Assembly: GCF_963675165.1 (NCBI RefSeq)
Contig: NC_087380.1
Location: 1,417,803-1,481,802 of the forward strand
From: Halichondria panicea
Lineage: Eukaryota > Porifera > Demospongiae > Suberitida > Halichondriidae
DNA: 64,000 bases
Direction: 5' to 3'
Shown: positions 53,820 to 63,820 of the stretch, in pieces
How positions within the stretch are numbered: position 1 is the stretch's first letter
Layout: each line of letters begins with the position of its first letter
Program-made: the position numbers and the translations under genes
The notes under the pieces: generated by a model
Seen by the model: only the letters and a program-made list of their open reading frames with translations
Database searches by the model: none
Told to the model about the DNA's origin: nothing

Positions 53820-54843
53820 TGCTGGTGGAGAACGACCTGCTTGTATTTAACACTGTATGCATTATAACACTGCATGCATGTGTACATTGTGTGCTTGTTT
53901 ACATAATCATTGGTGACACGCCCCTATTGTGTCTATAAATAGTAGTTTAGGGTACTCCCCTCGAGCGCTAGATTGCATAATTATAACACCTCTGTATTAG
54001 TACAATACGCTTATACTTGAGGTGGCCAAGTAATGGTTAGTAATTATGGATGAGGGAAACTATAACCCGTAGATACCTCATGTCCTGACCTAACTAGAAT
54101 GATCCTACGTACTTTACATTCTAGAGCCAGCAGCACAATAATTTGTATCCTCAAGCCATCTATATAATATAGAGGGTTGATCAATTCGTAACAATTAAAT
54201 CCGCAAAACCTAAATTATTACTAGTAAATACACACGATCCTTGCCAGAACGCAATAGTTAGATTGCAAAGGGTCAAATTTTCTGCTGATTTGGCTCATTC
54301 GCAAAGGTTTTACCTGCAAAACATTCTAGTAAACGGTAGCACGAAATTTATTGAAAAGTTCGCACTACACGGTCTGTATGTACAACTCGTAGTTCTTACT
54401 CACATTCAAACGAATTACTATACACAACACATGCTATAATTATATAATACTTATACAATTCAAGTATACATACCACATAATTATAATATCAATCTATAAA
54501 AAGAATGACAATAAATAAATAAAAAACTCTTTACAATCTATGGCGGTTGATATAGCGTAACATTACAATTATATTCATTGATCAGTGCAAAGTTTAGGAA
54601 TGTCAACCACATCAAATATACAAGCCACAACAATAAATAACCACATCACATAGAGAGTTACAAAACACATTACTAGCTGGTCTAATCCAATAGCAATAGC
54701 ACAATTATCAACTATGACAACATAACTAGCCATATATATAACTAGTTCACTTCCACACGATTTCATAGCACTTGCTGAGCTATCCAAATACAAAACGAAA
54801 TATACAAGTAAATATGGCATGCATGTGAGAATGAATTCAATAT
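53820..54843. other. Spacer including a truncated M1 element
   Basis: 54172-54338 is an M1 MITE lacking its left end (compare 29463-29681). 53820-54160 is repeated at 63289-63640 as the common upstream flank of GZ7 and GZ12. No gene. Confidence 0.65.
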
Positions 54844-55169
54844 TTAGAGTTCGTGCTGGTATCGTTCAATGTCTGGTCCCTTGTCGCCACTTGGGCACTG
54901 GGTGGGTGCAGTCAGTACACAACGACAAATGTTATGAGTCTTGTCACTTGAATACTCTTCAAACTTTGCAAAACCTTCAGAAATGGGAACGAAAATTAAA
55001 TCCCCTCTGTACTTAGTGCCAATCATTTTAATACCAGAAACAGCACCTACTCCAACACCTGCCCCTGCAACAAGACCACTTATACCACCGACAATCCCAC
55101 CAATAAATCCACCTATGATGGTCCCCACCGTTGGATGCGAGCTTTAACATCCTCTTCAGGGTCAGACAT
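54844..55169 (-). pseudogene. Glycine-zipper gene with internal deletion (GZ8)
   Basis: Starts like a short-type gene (MSDPEEDVKARIQ) but after 13 codons jumps to the zipper turn, out of frame, and meets TAG at once. The rest (zipper second half, EGFAKFEEYSSDKTHNICRC, CPSGDKGP) is open from about 55128 in another frame. Roughly 330 bases are deleted relative to GZ6. The 5' element is still present at 55205-55230. Confidence 0.85.
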
Positions 55170-55434
55170 TTTGTAAACTAATGTCCCAAAAGCTCAGTTC
55201 AGGACTATAGTTCTCTAACTGTGGAGTTCCTATACAACTATAGCTAGTATAAAACCGTGAATAGATTTCCTAGTTTGTTTGCTAGCTAACTGTCACATGA
55301 CATGGCATAACAGTACATAATTATATTCATTGATCAGTGCAAGGAATGTCAACCACCATCAGATATACATAGCCACAAGCCACACGCACGCATACAAACA
55401 ATAAATAACCACACGCACACAGTGTTACAATCGT

Positions 55435-55643
55435 ATACAGTATTACTAGAATGTTTTGCGAGCATCAAACATATATGCGAGCTTTGATCAATTCGCAACA
55501 ATCGCAAAACCTACATTATTACTAGTAAATACATACGATCGTTGCCAGAACTCAATAGTTAGATCGCAAAAGGTCAATTTTTTCTGCTGATTTGGCTCAT
55601 TCACAAAGGTTTTTCATCCGCAAAATATTCTAGTAATACGGTA
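55435..55643. mobile_element. MITE family M1, second full copy
   Basis: Left end TACAGTATTACTAGAATGTT, right end CAAAATATTCTAGTAATACG; the interior matches 29463-29681 in reverse orientation and 54172-54338 directly. The right end abuts or overlaps element M4. Confidence 0.75.
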
Positions 55644-55826
55644 GCGGGTGTATTTCGAGGGTAGAAATTTTCGCGGAAATGCCTTCAGAAAGGTTTTTGC
55701 GGATTTAGTGGAATAGTGGCTGCATGCATACGATATTAAATGTGTGGTTATAAATGTGCGCGGTACATGCCTAATCCGCGAAAATCACGAACATTTATAC
55801 CCTCGAAATATACCCGCTATACGGTA
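55637..55826. mobile_element. MITE-like element M4
   Basis: TACGGTAGCGGGTGTATTTC with GAGGGTAGAAATTTTCGCGG is mirrored by CCGCGAAAATCACGAACATT, then CCTCGAAATATACCCGCTAT. Terminal inverted repeats of about 35 bp, same general style as M3 at 40034. Confidence 0.75.
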
Positions 55827-55889
55827 CTAGCTGGTGAATGTAATAGCACAATTAATAACTTATAGAGTGAACTAAGACAACACAACTAC

Positions 55890-56651
55890 CTATATAGTTG
55901 TCCTCCATATGCTCTCGCTTTTTATTTTACCGAACTCGTCAAGTTCATAAGTCTTATTACGATCACCTTCCACTGTGGTATAAAACGTGATTGTAGCCGC
56001 TTTGTCTTCTTTATTCCACCCATTGAGCTTACTAAGCACATGTTGACCAGAAACAGTCTTTATATAGCCATTCACGTTCACAGAGTCAACTAAATTTCCA
56101 GGGTCAATCGAAGAGCTCCCCCACAACCAGAAGTACAGCCAATGCAAATTTCTCCACTTGGTGAAACGAACGGTACAATCATTTCTTAAAGATACTTTAA
56201 ATGTACAGGAATAGGTGTAATATCCTGTCTCACGACGTAGTGATGACTTAGCAGGGAGGGGCTGACTACGTGTGACACACTCACTACTCGACTTTATTTG
56301 TTTAGAAGCACTGATATTAGTACTAGCTGCCATCACACCCCCGTTAGTTGAGCCTTCAGCGGAACCACTCATTTGCTGTTCATTGCTGTCTGATCCAGTG
56401 TGATCACCTCCAACTTGAAATTTAGTGTCAAGGTTGTTTGTTTCTTCGTAAATCTTTGAAGGAATGAAATCTATTTCTTCTTTTTTAATAAACTTTCGAT
56501 CTAGGTTCTTAAAGAGCTTAGTTTTTTCGTTTTCTGATAAGAGAGAGTAACTTTCACCACCAGCACGTTCCAGAGCATTTTCCAGATCAGATAAAATTTC
56601 AGTATCACCCATAATCGGCATCAGTGCCGGGCATGTATCCTTACTAGCCAT
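55890..56651 (-). CDS. Divergent GZ-family protein without zipper (GZ9)
   Basis: 253 aa from ATG 56651; the frame extends upstream only through GTG. N-terminal half: helix-rich ILSDLENALERAGGESYSLL, KLFKNLDRKFIKKEEIDFIP, then a Ser/Asn-rich linker. C-terminal half: the strand pair YSCTFKVSLRNDCTVRF corresponds to HRVCISVQADFQIRVY of the others, and VSGQHVLSKLNGWNKEDKAATITFYTTV corresponds to ASEVFVKFEEYS...CVLTA. In place of the zipper it has about 45 residues with aromatic HWLYFWLWG. Homology to the array is by pattern and position, supported by a sister at the window end (63821-64000). Confidence 0.68.
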   Translation of the reverse strand: MASKDTCPALMPIMGDTEILSDLENALERAGGESYSLLSENEKTKLFKNLDRKFIKKEEIDFIPSKIYEETNNLDTKFQVGGDHTGSDSNEQQMSGSAEGSTNGGVMAASTNISASKQIKSSSECVTRSQPLPAKSSLRRETGYYTYSCTFKVSLRNDCTVRFTKWRNLHWLYFWLWGSSSIDPGNLVDSVNVNGYIKTVSGQHVLSKLNGWNKEDKAATITFYTTVEGDRNKTYELDEFGKIKSESIWRTTI

Positions 56652-56672
56652 AATACTGCTTGATAGCTGCAC

Positions 56673-58270
56673 TATAACAAGTATCGAGTTTTAAAAATGA
56701 CAGTTGGCTTATGGGCTTGAAAACAATTGACAGATTAGCTAGCGATGACTAAGCAGTTCCCTAATAAGCACTGTACTCACGTGAAGGAAGTATGAGACAT
56801 GTGTGGAGGATGTAACTTCCACTCATGTACTATGAACATTGAAGCTAATCAGAGAACTAATTGCTCTAACACATGCAGCACATGCTCTAAACCAGTGACC
56901 GTGCAATTGGTGGTTTCCTGCAGGGTTTGCAAAATAAATAGTACACAGACCTAGGAACAAAACAATTTACTTTCACTATTCACTCTCATATTGTTTACAA
57001 TGATGTACTGATGTACATTATGCGTATGTACCATAGATATCTGTGGGTGTATTGGACTTGTACTACCCTCGTGCAATTCTATGTATTCCCTCGAATACAT
57101 AGAACTGTACTAGGGTAAACAAATCCAATACACCCACAGATATCCATCAGAGGAGGTACGACAGGAAGGAGCAATTAGGCTTGATTGAGCACTTTAATTA
57201 CATTCCGTTCACGTGTAGGCCTATAGGTTTGTTAATGCTGAGCCAGCTAATCAAGTGTTTTAATTAGCCTAATTGCTCCTGGATGCATGCATGATCAATT
57301 CTAGGTGCTAGCTTTCATTGACTAACTAAAACTAGCAAGATTACATAGTTGTATCTATTGCACAGTACATATGTACATAATTATAGTTACACACGTACAA
57401 AGAGCAGACATCTTAGGCTTAGGAATGTCACATGAATGATGAGGCGTGGCCATGCAACCCTCCTCTGGTTAAAGCCCTTGTGGTCACAGTTATGTACATG
57501 TACTTCGTAATCTCTTTGGTCTAGGTCATAGAAGCGACAGCAACTGATATAATTATCACTACGATATAAAAAATAACACATGAGTTATTACGGTTATACA
57601 TTTCATAGGTGATTTATATCAACCAATAAAGATCGAGAACAGTGTTGTGCTTTGTCAAACAAAGTAAACTCTCACTACAACAGTTGATCTGCAAACAAAA
57701 TTATACTGTACACATGCACCACCAAAGCCAGTCCTGGGAATAACACTAGCATAACAATAGCCTACGGTAATAGCTATTGAAAGGCTAGCATAAATGCTAG
57801 ACTAGCGAGAGTCAACTATGACAACATAACTAGCTATATAATATATATATAGTTCACTTCCACACGATTTCATAGCACTTGCTGAGCTATCCAAATACAA
57901 AACAAAACATACAAGCATGCATGTGAGAACGAATTCAACATTTAGAGTTCGTGCTAGTATCGTTCATTATTTTGTTTGCACACCTGGAGAACTTTAACAA
58001 TATCACTGAAACTTAATAATTATAATTATAACACAGTACAAATGCTAACACATGCTATGAAACTACAAGCTAATAGATAGATGCATGTCTGCATATGAAT
58101 GAATTCCCTGAAATCTCAAGTCCCTTAGGGCATTAGTTATTATTATAGGCTATCTATACTCAATGAACATAATGCTCAACAGTATACGTAAGTGCAGGAA
58201 TTCCTATGAATGTATTAGCATGCTAACTCAATAGCCCTAACATAACTAGCAGCGTAAAATAGTTCAAAAG
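56673..58270. other. Spacer with M2 element, no gene
   Basis: 57028-57146 is MITE M2 copy b. Around 57830-57960 a block (CAACTATGACAACATAACTAGC to TTTAGAGTTCGTGCTAGTATCGTTC) repeats 54710-54865, and 57960-58170 repeats about 47300-47560. A possible 64-codon frame at 57387-57581 is not supported. Confidence 0.55.
57028..57146. mobile_element. MITE family M2, copy b
   Basis: GTACCATAGATATCTGTGGG and GTGTATTGGACTTGTACTAC are mirrored at 57104-57146 (AAATCCAATACACCCACAGA, TATCCAT). Related to 36199-36302. A small inner palindrome centres on TATGTATTCCCTCGAATACATA. Confidence 0.75.
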
Positions 58271-59133
58271 TTATTCTTTATTTGTAGCAGGTGTTAATGC
58301 ACGTTCCTCTAAAGGGTCAACAAAGTTAGCAACAATAGTACACTGCAAAGCACTGGTGTTTTTGTTGCCTGGCGAATCACGCATCTTTTTGAAAATATCG
58401 CTAGCTTGCATCACCTTGTATGTTCTGCTGCTATGGACAGCTCCAAAGCCCACACCTGCTCCCGCTCCAGCAGAGCTGCCTAAAATAAGACCACCCACAG
58501 CACCCAAAATACCACCAACAATTCCACCCACAATCGTCCCTGCCACCGGCACAATCGATCCAACCGCAGCCCCTGCAGCTATCCCTCCAGCAGTACCTCC
58601 GACAGCACCAAGACTACCAGCTGTTGAAGCACCAATCACAAGTGGCGTAGTACAATACACTCGAATCTCACAGTCAGCTTTAACCGTTAGATGAAGCTTA
58701 TAAGCGTGATGTACGGAGTTTTGAGCAAGTGTCCTTTGGGCCATACGTGAAACAGTTATTGGTTGCTCTTGAAGCTGTTCAGTTGCAGTCCAACTGGCTT
58801 TACCTTTAGCTCTAGCACCTACCACTGGGTGAGTTAAGTTTGAATGTGCTCCTGCACTCGCCTTAAACTTTTTCTCTTTCTGTCGTGAGGGGTTGCCTGG
58901 AAACAAGTATTCTTGACCAGTTAGATTTGTCTCAACATATTTTTGACCCTGGAGTACACGTGATGGGGCGGCAGGCTCAATTCTTGTCACACTAATAGCA
59001 TCGAGGAATGTCTGCAAGTCATCTCTGTCAATGTGACATGATTTAAATTTTTCTCTGGCCACAATTTCGACAGTAGGCTTCACTTTCTTTTTGATTTCAG
59101 CATTAATCCGAGCTCTATACGATCTTCAGCCAT
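58271..59133 (-). pseudogene. Long-type glycine-zipper gene with 1-base deletion at codon 5 (GZ10)
   Basis: Near-copy of GZ5. From the family ATG (59133) the sequence reads GCTGAAGATCGTATAGAGC where GZ5 has GCTGAAGATACGTTTAGAGC, one base shorter. The ATG frame therefore ends at TGA after 17 codons. The old frame is open from about 59083 to the stop at 58271 (EIVAREKF..., DLQTFLDAISVTRIEP, zipper with GSIVPVAGT, LQCTIVANF, ending LTPATNKE) but has no early ATG. Likely a young pseudogene, unless it uses an unseen upstream start. Confidence 0.75.
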
Positions 59134-59583
59134 TTTATTCTAGCATGATAAACAATGGAGATTCTACATAGGAAAAATAACTCTATGGCTCAAAATAAAC
59201 TTGTTCAGTGTTTGTTGTTTATGTAAGGGAATTCCTCAACCTGGGTAGGTGGGGCTCCTTTATAACGGGGTTTAAACTATCTATAAACTGAAACACGCCC
59301 TAAAACCAAGTGTGAAATTCATTGACTTTATACCCTTGATATGAATATTATTACTGTCAATTCCTACTATCTATACATTTAATCTCACACACGTGCACCG
59401 CAGGTGCTGATGCCTCGGTGGAGGTGCCAAAGCTACATAACATAAAGCTACTAATGCTTACACATGATGAACAATTTGCTGCATGCAAACTCAAAGAGTG
59501 GGTAATGATTGACCATGATTGTTGTTAAAAACGATCGATGCCAAAGTTCAAGTCTAAAATTAATGGCTGCCATCAGCAGAGCA
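59134..59583. other. 5' flank of GZ10
   Basis: The first ~200 bp repeat the GZ5 5' flank (AACAATGGAGATTC, TTTAAACTATCTATAAA, TTGACTTTATACCCTTGATA). The remainder is noncoding and includes CAAACTCAAAGAGTGGGTAATGAT, also seen inverted near 17900. Confidence 0.5.
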
Positions 59584-60671
59584 CTAGCCATATAAGAGAA
59601 CGGTTATATAGCCAGGCAATTTAACCCTTTTTCAACGCTGAGTCAGCACTACCATGGAATGTCTCTGGAATGTCTCTGTGCATTGTGTGTGTGTATGTGG
59701 AGATTGTCTCAGCCCTGGGCTCAGCTGGGAGATAGCCAGGCGTCAGCTTGCTCTTGTTACTAAGAGCTAGTCATCTCTATGACTGTATGGACAGGCTAAG
59801 CCCTTGTATCTACTGGACTCTCTGATGGATTGAAATTTTGGTATTAAAGTAAGTTTTAAAGTGTGTGTCTGCACGTGTGCATGTGTGTCTGTAGATTAGT
59901 TCTGTATGTACCATAAAAAGCAAGACTCCTTAGCACCTTCTCTGATCTAAAAGACGTAGCATTATCGAACACTTTCGTATGTAACGTAAATCTTATTACC
60001 TTCGTTATGCCCTGCACAAACTGCACTGTCCATTTGGTTTAAAAAAGCATGTGCATTGTCAGGACGTCCAGCAACAAGCAAATATTAATGTCTGTATATA
60101 AATACAGTGACTACACAAAAACACTTGATGTCTTTATTGCTTTCCTTTCAGGTACACATTGTCGACGCCACTCAGAAACTCTACTGCACTGTATGTGGAT
60201 TTACTGCTATACAACAAAACGTTTGTAGCTATGCTACAACATAACATTTGTATAGCCGCTAAGTCTTAGCTAAGATTTAATTATAATTTCCTTATAATTA
60301 ATTATTGTGCATGTGTTATCTGAATTGCACAGTGGCTTTCTGCAATATGCCTCACCATATATTCATAAAAATTGATGCCCATGCATGGTTAACTAAACAC
60401 TGAAACACACTGCTTGCATAAGTATTTCCAGCATTCTGGATTCCTTTGGTCTGCTGACGTAGAAGACTACCTCTATAGAAGAAAAATACCACTAGAAGTC
60501 TTTGCACCCTTGCCTAAGCTAAGACTTACATGTACAAGTCATGGAATTCACTTGCATAAGCTGCCAATGTGTGTGCAGTAATGTCCAGCCCCACCTCCTA
60601 ATTTTCATGCTGAATCGTGCGTAGCGAAACGGTTAAATTGCCTGGCTAACCGTTCTCTTATTAATGGCTAG
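59584..60671. mobile_element. 1.09-kb element with terminal inverted repeats
   Basis: The left end CTAGCCATATAAGAGAACGG, then TTATATAGCCAGGCAATTTAACC, is mirrored at the right end by GGTTAAATTGCCTGGCTAAC and CGTTCTCTTATTAATGGCTAG. About 44 bp of inverted repeats with small mismatches. No coding frame of note inside: a non-autonomous DNA transposon. I could not identify a convincing target-site duplication. Confidence 0.7.
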
Positions 60672-60679
60672 TAGCAGAG

Positions 60680-60960
60680 CCTTGCAGCTCTCTTCTCACT
60701 CTTGCAGCTACCAATAGCTAGCGTTCTAGTGCAGAGCTAACTACTAAGTAGAGTAGCAACACTCGGTAAACAAGTTTGGCTACGTGCTCTTCTGAAAAGG
60801 CTGCAATGGCATTCCAAGTAAGCAAAACTAGGCATAACTCGAGAACGAAGCATTATTTTGCAAATCCACGAATGAAAACATGACTATAGAAGCCTATAGA
60901 AACTCTTATACTTGCACTTCATTGATCCTTGAGCAGCTGTAGCAGTCTACACACACAGAC
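60680..60960 (-). repeat. Dispersed repeat R1, copy c (inverted)
   Basis: Reverse complement shows CTATAGGCTTCTA, TTCTCGAGTTATGCCTAGTTT and GGTAGCTGCAAG-type phrases shared with 44160-44400 and 16920-17170, the last also with the neighbouring 17110-17165. Confidence 0.55.
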
Positions 60961-61637
60961 ACACACAAACACACTACCGTATACCTCGCTTGCGGCATAA
61001 TGATTATACTGGCAGACAGTCTAGTTATATACATAATTATTATGGTGTAGCAGCTCCAAGTTAGCACGTGCACCGAAATTAATAACGATATTGATATCGG
61101 TACACATGAAAAATAATCGTCAAGGTTAATTTTCAGCTTCCACATTGCACACAAGCAATTAGATTAACATACACAGTAACAATCCAACAGCTATTAAAGG
61201 TATATAATTTATTATATAATTATTAGCACACGTTATAGCAGACTATATAATAAAACGTTTGTATGGTGCACAATACCTGATCGAGGGTAGAATGCACTGT
61301 ATATCCATACAAACAGTGTGATTGGTCAATTAACTGCAGCAAAATTTTACTGCGGAAGCTATACCGGAAGTAATTAGTGGTCGTTCCAAACCAATCAAAA
61401 TTCCAATTAAGCTCTTAAACGATAAAACTACATGTATTCATTCAGGAGCTTTTTCACAGCAATTGCTAAGCTAATATTAAGAGCTCTTCCAGCTAGTGCT
61501 TACGTTGTCATGAAATTTACTGATTCACATGCAGTCAACACATTCGTATAATAATTATCATGAATGAGGCAAATGTGAGCACAATATACAATTAAGTCCT
61601 GTACTAGATTCTACAGTATCATTATTTTTTCTCGTTG
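60961..61637. other. Spacer, no gene
   Basis: A/T-rich sequence. AAAACGTTTGTATGG near 61255 and CATACAAACAGTGTG near 61305 form a weak palindrome around CGAGGGTAGAATGCACTG. Nothing coding is supported. Confidence 0.4.
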
Positions 61638-62246
61638 TCAGGTCCCTCGTCGCCACTGGGTGGGTGCGGTCAGTACACAGTGACAAGTGTTGTGGTTCTT
61701 GCCAGTCGAGTATTCTTCAAACTTCACAAAAACTTCAGAAGCACAAATAATAGTGTGTCTGTTGTTACTATCAGCTGCTCCGATCCCCGCACCTGCGCCT
61801 GCTCCAACACTTCCCCCGGCAGCAAGACCACCAAAGAAACCGGCAACCCCACCGATAATTCCACCTATAATCGTCCCTGCCACTGGCACAACAGAGCCAA
61901 TCACAGCCCCCGCAGCTATGCCTCCAGCAGTGCCTCCGGCAGCACCGACTGCCGCACCAGCACCACCTCCAATGGCCGCTCCTTTCTTGACTGGAGACAT
62001 AGGGTATACACGAATTTGTAGATCGGCCTGAACACTGAGGTCCACTCTGTGTGCATGTAGGGACATTGACGAGGAACAATTCTCATTAGATCTTATTCTC
62101 TTAATCGTGATGACTTCCATGAGCCTCTTAAAGTCACCTTTGTCTACACGGAATCCATTAGGTCGCCTCTCTCTGGCTACAGTCTCAACAGCTGCTTGTA
62201 TCTTGGGTTGGATGCGAGCTTTAACGTCCTCTTCAGGGTCAGACAT
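61638..62246 (-). CDS. Short-type glycine-zipper protein with altered C-terminus (GZ11)
   Basis: 202 aa from the ATG at 62246 (MSDPEEDVKARIQPK). Near twin of GZ6 through the helix, HRVDLSVQADLQIRVY, the complete zipper with SVVPVAGT, ASEVFVKFEEYS and CHCVLTAPTQ. Then eight bases are missing (CGCCACTGGGTGG versus CGCCACTTGGGCACTGGGTGG, between two CACT copies), so the family end CPSGDEGPDNEKKE is replaced by WRRGT and a stop. The fold may survive because only the acidic tail is lost. Upstream element at 62298-62320. Confidence 0.78.
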   Translation of the reverse strand: MSDPEEDVKARIQPKIQAAVETVARERRPNGFRVDKGDFKRLMEVITIKRIRSNENCSSSMSLHAHRVDLSVQADLQIRVYPMSPVKKGAAIGGGAGAAVGAAGGTAGGIAAGAVIGSVVPVAGTIIGGIIGGVAGFFGGLAAGGSVGAGAGAGIGAADSNNRHTIICASEVFVKFEEYSTGKNHNTCHCVLTAPTQWRRGT

Positions 62247-62528
62247 TTTAAACAAGGCTAAAGATGTCCCAACAGTTAACAAAAGTTCAGTTCTGGACTA
62301 GTTCTCTAACTATGGAGTCCTATACAGCTAGAAAACACACAAACACGTGTACTTTTTTTGCTTAGCTAGCTGTCACATGATATGGCATATAAACACTACA
62401 GTACATCACATGCAGTTTATAATTATTCATTGATCAGTGCAAATTCTAGGAATGTCAATCATAGAATACAATGTAGCCACAAGCCACACACATGCATACA
62501 CACGCGTACGCACACAAACAATAAATAA

Positions 62529-62529
<1 letters not shown>

Positions 62530-62600
<71 letters not shown>
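62530..62600 (+). repeat. (CA)n microsatellite
   Basis: About 34 CA units, nearly uninterrupted. The equivalent place in the sister block (53110-53130) has only about 10 units, so the tract has expanded or contracted since the duplication. Confidence 0.95.
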
Positions 62601-62603
<3 letters not shown>

Positions 62604-62613
62604 GACCATGTAA

Positions 62614-63288
62614 TCATACACTAGCGGGTCTAATCCTAGTAACATCACAAGAACTTACAGGGTCAACTACGACAACACAACTAGCTAAATTGTTTGCTTC
62701 GTCATAGCTGAATTCAGGAAGTTGAGCCAGCACTTCTTGAGCCAATATTGTCGTTGCATGTCTAGACAGCCTGTGCCGATGCACACGTATTGGGAAATTC
62801 CCTTGAACAGAAACTTTAACTCGATAGTTACAATAGTTCTTCCCTTGTGCATGCTCCAATATTGCCTCAGGGGGGTGAACTTCTCTATCAAACTTCTGCT
62901 CTTCTTTCTGACCTTTCTTGATATGAATGCCAGCCTTCGCAGCAAATGGACTGACAAGTTTTAGAAGCTTGACAAGGCCACCATTAGCACCCATGTCTAC
63001 ATCAATTTGGTCGACATGTTTGATTTGTCGTGTTGGGTGGTGGGCAAACGTGTGTCCTTCCAACAAGTGATTGGCATCTACCACTTGTGACTCAGGAACA
63101 GTACACTCAGCTTCCAGTTCAACCGTGATCGTTATAATTTCCTTCATCTGCTGTTTGTCTCTTATATTTACATGGGCATAATTAGGATAGTGACCACGAC
63201 TCAACGTTTCCAAGGCAGCCAACACCTTGGTTCAGGCCTTTGCCTTGAGGTCAACTGTCGCCCTCTTTGGTTTTAGAGCCGTGGCCAT
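62614..63288 (-). pseudogene. Zipper-less GZ-family gene with nonsense codon at position 19 (GZ12)
   Basis: Near-copy of GZ7. The ATG at 63288 opens MATALKPKRATVDLKAKA, but the next codon is TGA where GZ7 has TGG (Trp), read from plus-strand TTCAGGCC versus TCCAGGCC. The frame is then open to 62614 (ETLSRGHYPNY, KEIITITVELEAEC, YRVKVSVQGNFPIRVH, LAQLPEFSYDEANN) but without a nearby ATG. A single-base nonsense mutation; selenocysteine or readthrough has no support here. Confidence 0.8.
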
Positions 63289-63820
63289 TGCCGGTGGAGA
63301 ACGACCTGCTTGTATTGTAAAACACTGCATGCATTATAACACTGCATGCATGTGTACATTGTGTGCTTGTTTACATAATCATTGGTGACACGCCCCTATT
63401 GTGTCTATAAATAGTAGTTTAGGGTACTCCCCTCGAGCGCTAGATTGCATAATTATAACACCTCTGTATTAGTACAATACGCTTATACTTGAGGTGGCTA
63501 AGTAATGGTTAGTAATTATGGATGAGGGACACTATAACCCATAGATACATCATGCCCATGACTTAACTAGATCCTACGTACTTTACATTCTAGAGCCAGC
63601 AGCACAATAATTTGTATCCTCAAGCCATCTATATAATCCTCTACTGAACACACTCAAGTGGGATCTAATTACTGCACAATTAACACATATAATTATAGCC
63701 AATCAAGAAAGAGAATGAAAAAAAAACACACACTGACACCAGGTACGTTAGTAACAAAATTCTCATTTACAGCAGTTGATTTACAAACATAACTTATATA
63801 CCACTGTTAGAAACATTGAA
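63289..63820. other. Spacer, copy of the GZ7 upstream flank
   Basis: 63289-63640 repeats 53820-54165 nearly exactly (TGACACGCCCCTATTGTGTC, CTCCCCTCGAGCGCTAGATT). The M1 fragment present after it in the first block is absent here. No gene. Confidence 0.7.

Noticed and set aside
62427-62648. Minus-strand frame with a Cys-Val repeat
   Set aside because: Product of the (CA)n microsatellite.
41379-63288. Relation of the zipper proteins to interferon-induced IFI6/IFI27 proteins or bacterial glycine-zipper lipoproteins
   Set aside because: Similarity is only in Gly/Ala composition; the flanking domain, lack of signal peptide and turn motif do not match.
62614-63288. TGA at codon 19 of GZ12 as selenocysteine or programmed readthrough
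   Set aside because: The twin gene has Trp there and no supporting structure was seen; a nonsense mutation is simpler.
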